NCBI GenBank assembly: GCA_050115555.1
Contig: JASFQI010000140.1
Span: 1-11,469, forward strand
Direction of reading: 5' to 3'
Length of the DNA stretch: 11,469 nucleotides
DNA from: JASFQI01 sp050115555
GTDB taxonomy: Bacteria > Desulfobacterota > DSM-4660 > Desulfatiglandales > HGW-15
The number at the start of each line of letters is the position of its first letter. Position 1 is the stretch's first letter. Shown piece after piece: positions 7,131 to 11,469 of the stretch. Made by a program: the position numbers and the translations under genes. The notes below the pieces were generated by a model. The model was not told the DNA's origin, searched no databases, and saw nothing but the letters and a program-made list of their open reading frames with translations.

Positions 7131-7151
7131 CATGCCCGCTCCTGCGGGATG
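7131..7151. repeat. REP-like GC hairpin after the antiporter operon
   Basis: Six bases after the last antiporter stop, CCCGC (7135-7139), loop TCCT and GCGGG (7144-7148) form a hairpin, extended by CAT/ATG with one bulged G (7134). It resembles the very common intergenic palindromes of the type CCCGC-N4-GCGGG followed by ATGACG. No T-run follows, so a strong intrinsic terminator is unlikely, though it may stabilise the 3' end of the transcript. Only one copy is visible in this window. Confidence 0.4.
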
Positions 7152-7236
7152 ACGAATGCGCGAGCGAGGCATCTTCCGGGGTCCTTCAGGGCACCCGGCC
7201 CGGAACACCCCGAACGATCTTCATGGGAGGACAACG

Positions 7237-7725
7237 ATGGCTATGGTTTCCTTGGACTGCCTCAGGACCATTTACCTCCTCCAGGACCTCGCGGATGAGA
7301 TGCTCGAAAAGATCCAACCCCTGGTCGAGGAGCGTGACTACCAGACCCGGGAGGTCATCTTTCGAGAAGGGGAGAAGGCCATCTTCTTCTACATGCTCTG
7401 CCAGGGCAAAATCCTGCTGGAGGTGCAAGCCTCGGAGTCCATCATGATCTCCCTGGGATCCGTCAAGCCGGGGTTCTCCTTCGGCTGGTCCGCCCTGCTG
7501 TCGGAGGCCAGCTACACCGCGTACGCCATCTGTACGGAGCCGTCGGACGTCCTTATGATCCGGGGGGACAAGCTCCTTGCCCTGATGGACGAGGACCACG
7601 ATCTGGGGTACATGCTCATGGAAGGGGTGGTGCGCATCCTCAAGAGACGTCTCGAAAGACGAACCAATCAGTTCCTGAAGACCCTCCGCCAGCACCCGGA
7701 TATCCGTGAGCCGTTCTGGGAGTAG
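7237..7725 (+). CDS. Orphan cyclic-nucleotide-binding-fold protein without DNA-binding domain
   Basis: This 162-residue cytoplasmic protein has the CRP-type cyclic nucleotide-binding (CNBD) beta-roll. The start is ATG 7237, with GGGAGG at 7225-7230 six bases upstream; an earlier ATG at 7156 would add 27 low-complexity residues and has no comparable site. The domain spans about residues 8-135, with the typical LxDLADEMLEKIQPLV opening (15-30), the REGE turn (43-46) and a following beta-roll. Where active domains have a Gly-Glu pair and an Arg-Ser/Thr-Ala phosphate cassette, this one has Gly83-Trp84 and Tyr93-Thr94-Ala95, so canonical cAMP/cGMP binding is doubtful. The C-terminus (about 127-162) is a basic helix, not a helix-turn-helix. 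It lies 111 bp after the antiporter operon and faces the DsrE gene. It may be a sensory or regulatory partner; the ligand is unknown. Confidence 0.85.
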   Translation: MAMVSLDCLRTIYLLQDLADEMLEKIQPLVEERDYQTREVIFREGEKAIFFYMLCQGKILLEVQASESIMISLGSVKPGFSFGWSALLSEASYTAYAICTEPSDVLMIRGDKLLALMDEDHDLGYMLMEGVVRILKRRLERRTNQFLKTLRQHPDIREPFWE

Positions 7726-7738
7726 GGACCGGGGCGTG

Positions 7739-7753
7739 AAAAACCCTTTCGGG
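7739..7753 (-). terminator. Weak candidate terminator for the DsrE gene
   Basis: Read on the minus strand, CCC-GAAA-GGG is followed by TTTTT, about 43 nt past the DsrE TAA. The stem is only 3 bp but closes a stable GAAA tetraloop. A larger inverted repeat (GGGCGC and GCGCCC, 6 bp, with a 21-nt loop, about 7757-7789) lies just before it. The site could end dsrE transcription. On the plus strand there is no T-run for the CNBD gene. Confidence 0.3.
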
Positions 7754-7795
7754 GGGGGGCGCCTGCCGGAGGGGGAGCCGTACGCGCCCTGGCGG

Positions 7796-8146
7796 TTAGA
7801 AGTTGAACACCTTGGCCTCTGCGGCGAGATCGATGAGACTCGGGCCGCCGTCCAGCACCATGTTGGCGTAAAAACGTGCCTCGTCTACCTGACGGGCTTT
7901 GGCGCATGGAATTCAGACCCCCACCGGCACCTCGTTCTCCACAAGGTAGGGAAGGTAATCCTCCGGGCAGTCCCCTGTATATGCCTTGTTGGACGTTACG
8001 CGATTTTTATCCGCCCAAAAGACGCCATCATCAATAAGAAAAAGGTTCACTTTATGCCCTTTTGAGTGGGCAATCTTTGCAAACTGGAAGCATCGTGTAG
8101 CTGCTTCGTTGTCATCCCTGCTGAGCACGAACAGAAAATTCGCCAT
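7796..8146 (-). CDS. DsrE-family selenoprotein (in-frame UGA read as Sec78)
   Basis: The gene starts at the minus-strand ATG (8146-8144) behind AGGAGG with 5-nt spacing. The upstream extension of the frame to 8428 has no family similarity and is rejected. Residues 1-77 match the DsrE/DsrF-like fold: a beta strand (MANFLFVLS), the helix ATRCFQFAKIAHSKGH (16-31), strand VNLFLIDDG (33-41), then VFWA. A TGA occupies codon 78 (7913-7915). The same frame continues without interruption with IPCAKARQVDEARFYANM and DGGPSLIDLAAEAKVFNF to TAA (7796-7798), giving 116 residues, the usual family length. The TGA sits where relatives have the first Cys of a CxPC motif, so the product would carry U78-I-P-C81. 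A SECIS-like hairpin begins 15 nt after the TGA. DsrE-family proteins handle sulfur or persulfides; here a redox or sulfur-carrier role is likely. The alternative is a nonsense-mutated pseudogene. Conventional gene callers would report only 77 residues. Confidence 0.82.
7878..7897 (-). promoter_or_regulatory. SECIS-like hairpin downstream of the DsrE UGA
   Basis: On the minus-strand mRNA, counting the U of UGA as 1, GCC (19-21) and CGUC (22-25) pair with GACG (31-34) and GGC (36-38), with a single bulged A at 35 and an apical loop AGGUA (26-30). This is a 7-bp stem with a small loop containing G-G-U, the same loop core as the Escherichia coli fdhF SECIS element, placed at a distance typical of bacterial SECIS elements. 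It lies inside the coding sequence, as bacterial SECIS elements do, and would bind SelB to insert selenocysteine. It was found by eye; no folding score was computed. Confidence 0.65.
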
Positions 8147-8285
8147 CCTTTCCTCCTTTCCTCGTGCATGAGCGGGTACGGCCCCTTTCCGCCAGGCTTC
8201 CACCCCGTCCCTTTTCCGGCCGCATCCTACCACCCCATAGGACTCCTCACAAGCGCCTCTCCCCCCTCCGGGAGCGCCCCTCTCA

Positions 8286-8305
8286 TTTGTGCGTGTTTTC
8301 ACAAA
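8286..8305. promoter_or_regulatory. CRP/FNR-type palindrome
   Basis: TTTGTG (8286-8291) and CACAAA (8300-8305) are perfect 6-bp inverted arms with an 8-nt spacer. Written in CRP form this is TGTGC-N6-TCACA, matching 9 of 10 core positions of the TGTGA-N6-TCACA consensus. It lies between divergent genes and just upstream of a sigma70-like promoter for the ETF-QO direction. A CRP-family regulator is the natural candidate ligand; the nearby CNBD protein lacks a DNA-binding domain and cannot itself be that regulator. Confidence 0.5.
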
Positions 8306-8311
8306 AAACCG

Positions 8312-8341
8312 TTGAACCCTGTTCAGTATCGGTGCTATAGT
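8312..8341 (+). promoter_or_regulatory. Candidate sigma70-type promoter toward the ETF-QO gene
   Basis: TTGAAC (8312-8317) and TATAGT (8336-8341) are separated by 18 nt, a fair match to -35 and -10 elements (4 and 5 of 6). Transcription would start near 8348 and leave an untranslated leader of about 320 nt, which is long, so another start closer to the gene is possible. Confidence 0.4.
8313..8325. promoter_or_regulatory. Inverted repeat overlapping the candidate -35 box
   Basis: TGAAC-CCT-GTTCA is a perfect 5-bp inverted repeat with a 3-nt spacer, overlapping the TTGAAC hexamer. A protein bound here would block or alter promoter use, so it is a reasonable operator candidate. The regulator is unknown, and short palindromes also arise by chance. 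Confidence 0.3.
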
Positions 8342-8400
8342 TCCAAACTTGATTGAGTTGTAAATAGCCGGGACATTGAGATTTGCCCCTAGCGATTCCA

Positions 8401-8421
8401 GTGACTTAAGTGACTTAAGTG
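8401..8421. repeat. Short tandem repeat of GTGACTTAA
   Basis: Two full copies of the 9-bp unit GTGACTTAA (8401-8409, 8410-8418) and a third partial copy (GTG) lie in the divergent intergenic region. The unit contains CTTAAG palindromes. It may be a microsatellite-like remnant or paired protein-binding sites; nothing more can be said from one locus. Confidence 0.5.
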
Positions 8422-8669
8422 TACTCAACAGGCGGTCGAGCGGGTTTTTGCGAGACCGTCAAATTTGCGCCGGTTTCTCCTCCTGCATCGCGGGCTGGGA
8501 ACAAAGGAGCCCCCCCTGATTCACCCGGGTGGACCGGCCAAAGAACGAGGCGCAAACGAGTCTCCATCGCCAGCCGATTCCCTACCCTGCCGAAGCAGGT
8601 CCCTGATGCAATGACACGGCTCGAGCAGTGGAGAATCTCTACATTCTCGCACAGAGGAGGTCTACATAC

Positions 8670-10373
8670 ATGGAAGAAGAACGTGAAGTCATGGAAGTCG
8701 ATGTGCTCTTTGTCGGAGGGGGAGTAGCCGCTCTGAGCGGGGCTTTCCACCTGGTGAATCTGGTGAATGCGCACAACGAGAAGGTGGATCAGGCCGGCGA
8801 GGGCGAAAAGATGGAAGAGCTCATGATCGCCGTGCTCGAAAAAGGCCCTTACATCGGTGCCCACAGCCTTTCCGGGGCCGTGATGGACCCTTCGTCCCTC
8901 AAGGAGCTCATCCCGGATTTCAAAGACCGCGGTGCGCCCCTGGATGCCGAGGTCACCGCCGAAGACGTGTGCCTTCTGACGCAAAACGGCAAGATCAAGG
9001 CCCCGATTACCCCGCCCCCCTTGAACAACCATGGGAACTACATCGTCTCGCTCTCCCGCCTGACCGAGTGGATGGGCGGTCTGGTGGAGGAGCAGGGAAG
9101 CTATGTCTTTGCCGGATTCGCCGGGACCGAGGTCCTGTACGACGGGGACCGCGTGATCGGGGTCCGCACCGGGGACAAGGGAATCGGCCCGGATGGGGAG
9201 AAGAAGAGCAACTTCGAGCCCGGGATCGACCTCCAGGCCAAGGTGACCGTCTTCGGAGAGGGCCCGCGAGGCAGCCTGACCAAGGGTCTGATTCGTCGCT
9301 TCAACCTGGATCAGGGGAAAAACCCGCCCAGCTACGTAGTGGGCGTTAAGGAGCTCTGGGAGGTACCCGAAGGCCGGATCGCCCCGGGAAAGGTGTTCCA
9401 CACCATGGGCTATCCCCTCAAGAACGACACGTACGGGGGAGGGTTCATCTACGGAATGACGAACAACATGGTCAGCCTGGGCCTCCTGGTGGGACTGGAC
9501 TACGAGGACCCCGCCCTGGACCCGCATCGCGCCTTCCAGAAGTTCAAGGAACATCCGGTGGTGTCGGAGATCATCAAGGACGGCAAGCTCTCGCAGTACG
9601 GAGCCAAGACCGCCCCGGTGGGCGGATACTTCTCCATTCCCAAGCTGACCGTTGACGGCGCCGTGATCGTCGGGGACTCGGCCAACCTCTTCATCAGCCA
9701 GAAGATCAAGGGCATCCACGTGGCCATGAAGTCCGGAATGATGGCTGCGGAGACCATCTTTCAATCCCTGCTCAAGCAGGACTTCTCCGACGCGCAGCTC
9801 AGCGCTTACGAAAAGGCCCTGTACGCCGGCGAGATCGGGAAGGAGCTCCACAAGGTCCGAAACTTCCACCAGGGGTTTCAGGGTGGCCTCTGGAGCGGCA
9901 TTGTCAAGGGCGGCTTCCAGTACCTGCTCGGCGGCCGCATTCTCAAGGACCGTCTGACCACGGAGCCGGACTTCGGTCACATGGCCTCCGTGAAGGATCG
10001 CTACGGCACGGAAAGCCCCTCGGACGAGCAAAAGGGCGTCATCAAGTTCGATGGGAAGATGACCTTTGACAAGGAAACGGACGTCTACTACTCCGGCGCG
10101 ACCCACGAGGAGCAGCAGCCGCCGCACCTGAAGGTCCTGGACCTCGACATCTGCTACAACCGCTGCCTCAAGGAGTACCAGGCCCCTTGCCAGCACTTCT
10201 GCCCTGCGAACGTCTACGAGATGGAAATCGACGAAGAGACAGGGAAGCCGAATCTCAAGCTGAACTTCTCCAACTGCCTGCACTGCAAGACCTGCGATGT
10301 CAAGGATCCCTACGAGAACATTACCTGGGTCCCGCCCGAAGGCGGCGGCGGGCCGAAGTACACGACCCTGTAG
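8670..10373 (+). CDS. Electron-transfer flavoprotein:quinone oxidoreductase (ETF-QO)
   Basis: This 567-residue FAD and 4Fe-4S membrane-associated enzyme passes electrons from reduced ETF to the quinone pool. The start is ATG 8670, with AGGAGG at 8655-8660; the ATG at 8628 lacks such a site. The N-terminal Rossmann motif VDVLFVGGGVAALSG lies at about 10-24. Downstream are the ETF-QO motifs GAHSLSGAVMDP and the second FAD segment with GAVIVGDSANL, followed by KGIHVAMKSGMMAAE. The C-terminal ferredoxin-like domain has Cys511, Cys536, Cys539 and Cys542, the exact C-x24-C-x2-C-x2-C spacing of ETF-QO, followed by the characteristic PEGGGGP near the end. Length and order match bacterial and mitochondrial homologues. 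It begins a plus-strand unit continued by the HdrD-like gene after 271 bp. The ETF subunits are not in the window. Function is confident; the specific dehydrogenase partners are unknown. Confidence 0.95.
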   Translation: MEEEREVMEVDVLFVGGGVAALSGAFHLVNLVNAHNEKVDQAGEGEKMEELMIAVLEKGPYIGAHSLSGAVMDPSSLKELIPDFKDRGAPLDAEVTAEDVCLLTQNGKIKAPITPPPLNNHGNYIVSLSRLTEWMGGLVEEQGSYVFAGFAGTEVLYDGDRVIGVRTGDKGIGPDGEKKSNFEPGIDLQAKVTVFGEGPRGSLTKGLIRRFNLDQGKNPPSYVVGVKELWEVPEGRIAPGKVFHTMGYPLKNDTYGGGFIYGMTNNMVSLGLLVGLDYEDPALDPHRAFQKFKEHPVVSEIIKDGKLSQYGAKTAPVGGYFSIPKLTVDGAVIVGDSANLFISQKIKGIHVAMKSGMMAAETIFQSLLKQDFSDAQLSAYEKALYAGEIGKELHKVRNFHQGFQGGLWSGIVKGGFQYLLGGRILKDRLTTEPDFGHMASVKDRYGTESPSDEQKGVIKFDGKMTFDKETDVYYSGATHEEQQPPHLKVLDLDICYNRCLKEYQAPCQHFCPANVYEMEIDEETGKPNLKLNFSNCLHCKTCDVKDPYENITWVPPEGGGGPKYTTL

Positions 10374-10385
10374 CAATCTATGAAT

Positions 10386-10417
10386 GCCGACGGGGGTGCA
10401 CGCGCACCCCCGTCGGC
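10386..10417 (+). terminator. 14-bp perfect hairpin after the ETF-QO gene
   Basis: GCCGACGGGGGTGC (10386-10399) and its exact complement (10404-10417) enclose a 4-nt ACGC loop, 12 nt after the ETF-QO stop. The stem is very stable, but it is followed by GC-rich CGCCCCTTCTC rather than a T-run, so it may be a weak or factor-assisted terminator, or an mRNA-stabilising 3' structure that allows partial read-through to the next gene. Confidence 0.6.
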
Positions 10418-10485
10418 CGCCCCTTCTCGAACCGGGCCGTCGTGCCGATCCGGGCTCAACACAACGCATGAAAAGCGCCTTTTCC

Positions 10486-10514
10486 TTGATTTTCCGCACC
10501 ACTCAGGGTGGAAT
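10486..10514 (+). promoter_or_regulatory. Weak candidate promoter upstream of the HdrD-like gene
   Basis: TTGATT (10486-10491) and TGGAAT (10509-10514) are separated by 17 nt; each matches its consensus at 4 of 6 positions. It lies between the strong hairpin and the next start, where a promoter would be expected if the hairpin ends the upstream transcript. The match is marginal. Confidence 0.25.
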
Positions 10515-10644
10515 GGGAAATTAGGGTTTCCGTTCGTTGGAAAACACGCCGGGAATGATCGAATACAGGCAGGGCTGCAGGGAGTCACGATGACCCCGTG
10601 CAGAACTCCAGAGCTCTTCAAACCGACACCAGGAGAAACCCCAA

Positions 10645-11469
10645 ATGGAAGCCTCAACTCCTTTTCTGGAGGTCACGGAAGCGATCAAGGAGCTCGGCGG
10701 GGAGGACCTCGAGCGCTGCATGCAGTGCGGAACGTGCACCGGAGTGTGCCCCTGGAACCAGGTGCGCTACTTCTCCCCCCGGGGCATCATTCGGCTGGCC
10801 CAATTCGGCCTCGAGGGGTTCGAAAGCGAGGACCTCTGGCGCTGCGTCACCTGCAACATGTGTGTGATCCACTGCCCCCGCGGCCTTCCCATCATCGACA
10901 TCCTCCGGTCCATGCGCATGATGATGAACGAGACCGGATCGGTCCCTCCCTCCCTGAAAGGCCCCCTGGGAAGCGCATCCAACCGCGGCAACCCCTGGTC
11001 CGGAGAGCCTGAGGACCGGACCAAGTGGTCGGAAGGGCTAGGCGTGGAGCCCTTTGCCGAGGGCATGGAGTACCTCTATTTCACCTGCTGCACCCAGGCC
11101 TATGATGCACGGAATCAGAAGGCCGCGCGCGCGCTGATTCGCCTCCTCCAGAAGGGAGGCGTGGACTTCGGCCTGCTCACGGAACGCGAGAACTGCTGCG
11201 GGGACGCCATTCGAAAGATGGGCGGGGAGGAGGTCTTCGGCAAGCTCATGGAGAACAACATGGGCGTGTTCGAGGAAAAAGGCGTACGCCGGATCATCGT
11301 GGGCTCCCCGCACTGCTACAATGCCTTTGTCAAGGACTACGCGGAGTTCGGGGCCGATTACCAGGTGCGCCACTACACGCAGATCCTGGACGAGGCGATT
11401 CGCGAAGGCCGGATTCGGCCGTCCCGGGACCTGGGAAAGCGGGTCACGTACCACGACCCGTGCTACCTG
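10645..11469 (+). CDS. HdrD/GlpC-like iron-sulfur oxidoreductase (3' end outside window)
   Basis: The first 275 residues of a soluble (Fe-S)-binding protein are visible. Start ATG 10645 follows AGGAG at 10631-10635 with 9-nt spacing. Two ferredoxin motifs are present: Cys25-28-31-35 (CMQCGTCTGVCP) and Cys67-70-73-77 (CVTCNMCVIHCP), each able to hold a 4Fe-4S cluster. A first CCG domain follows, with TCCTQAYD (Cys148, Cys149), ENCCG (Cys184, Cys185) and SPHC (Cys224). The second CCG domain begins at YHDPCY (Cys273) when the window ends. There is no membrane segment in the visible part, unlike the membrane-bound ETF-associated oxidoreductases that carry an N-terminal NarI-like domain. Position after ETF-QO suggests a role in electron transfer between ETF, quinone or thiol carriers. 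The first CCG motif has Cys-Cys where Gly-Cys is common. Heterodisulfide reductase activity itself is not shown. Confidence 0.9.
   Translation, partial: MEASTPFLEVTEAIKELGGEDLERCMQCGTCTGVCPWNQVRYFSPRGIIRLAQFGLEGFESEDLWRCVTCNMCVIHCPRGLPIIDILRSMRMMMNETGSVPPSLKGPLGSASNRGNPWSGEPEDRTKWSEGLGVEPFAEGMEYLYFTCCTQAYDARNQKAARALIRLLQKGGVDFGLLTERENCCGDAIRKMGGEEVFGKLMENNMGVFEEKGVRRIIVGSPHCYNAFVKDYAEFGADYQVRHYTQILDEAIREGRIRPSRDLGKRVTYHDPCYL

Larger units (their letters stand above)
8147..8669. other. 523-bp divergent intergenic region between the DsrE and ETF-QO genes
   Basis: No convincing gene is present here: the open frames on both strands lack family similarity and are interrupted in ordinary ways. Stretches 8290-8420 are more A+T-rich than the neighbouring genes, as expected for a promoter region. 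Sites that can be picked out are a CRP/FNR-type palindrome, a 5-bp inverted repeat, a sigma70-like promoter and a 9-bp tandem repeat, each listed separately. The pyrimidine-rich plus strand at 8147-8280 is the purine-rich leader of the DsrE transcript. Strong ribosome-binding sites close both ends (AGGAGG for each flanking gene). Confidence 0.7.

Noticed and set aside
7796..7912. DsrE as a pseudogene broken by a nonsense mutation
   Set aside because: Possible, but the TGA replaces precisely the redox Cys, the downstream frame is intact to the family C-terminus, and a SECIS-like hairpin follows; selenocysteine explains all three.
7913..8428. DsrE-strand open frame of 171 residues starting at 8428 and ending at the TGA
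   Set aside because: The upstream 94 residues show no family similarity and cover the promoter region; the strong ribosome-binding site marks ATG 8146, and the TGA is best read as selenocysteine.
8419..8727. 102-residue plus-strand open frame upstream of ETF-QO
   Set aside because: It overlaps the start of ETF-QO in another frame, lacks a ribosome-binding site and resembles no family.
8415..10502. 695-residue minus-strand open frame opposite the ETF-QO gene
   Set aside because: It is antisense to a clearly recognised ETF-QO with conserved cofactor motifs and has no features of its own.
10380..11012. 210-residue plus-strand open frame across the start of the HdrD-like gene
   Set aside because: It is out of frame with the recognised Fe-S motifs and is Pro/Arg/His-rich, a typical shadow.
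1..11469. CRISPR array, tRNA, rRNA, transposase or integrase genes
   Set aside because: No regularly spaced repeats, cloverleaf-like segments, rRNA stretches or transposase motifs were seen on reading both strands.

Overview
The window is high-GC bacterial DNA with tightly packed genes. Its gene content (an Mrp/MBH-type membrane antiporter cluster, an ETF:quinone oxidoreductase, an HdrD-like iron-sulfur oxidoreductase and a DsrE-family protein with an apparent selenocysteine codon) best fits an anaerobic or sulfur-cycling member of the Desulfobacterota (former Deltaproteobacteria, for example a Syntrophobacter-like lineage). This assignment is inferred from gene content; no rRNA or other taxonomic marker is present.

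Region 1 (60-7125, + strand) is an operon for the membrane arm of a cation/proton antiporter of the Mrp/Mnh/MBH type: an MrpG subunit, an MbhD-like DUF4040 subunit, an MbhE-MrpB fusion that starts with TTG, an MrpC (NuoK-like) subunit, then three large NuoL/M/N-like channel subunits. Between the second and third large subunits lie two small membrane proteins of 46 and 81 residues; the 46-residue one is easily missed. Most junctions overlap or nearly touch, so translation is probably coupled. The exception is a 136-bp gap after mrpC that holds a degenerate palindromic element. No hydrogenase or NADH-oxidising module is present, so whether this is a stand-alone antiporter or part of a larger redox complex cannot be decided here.

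Region 2 (7126-8146) has a short orphan cyclic-nucleotide-binding-fold protein (+ strand) facing a DsrE-family gene (- strand). The DsrE gene seems to stop after 77 codons, but the stop is a UGA exactly where the family has the first Cys of its CxPC motif. The frame then continues for 38 codons of good family sequence to a TAA, and a SECIS-like hairpin lies just after the UGA. I read it as a 116-residue selenoprotein, and it is the most interesting object in the window.

Region 3 (8147-8669) is a 523-bp divergent intergenic region with a CRP/FNR-type palindrome, a second inverted repeat, a sigma70-like promoter and a short tandem repeat.

Region 4 (8670-11469, + strand) encodes an ETF:quinone oxidoreductase, a 14-bp perfect hairpin, and the first 275 codons of an HdrD/GlpC-like iron-sulfur protein that runs off the end. 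Together they suggest electron transfer from acyl-CoA or similar dehydrogenases through ETF to quinone and/or thiol/disulfide carriers. The antiporter could couple membrane energetics to such a pathway, but that functional link rests on proximity only.
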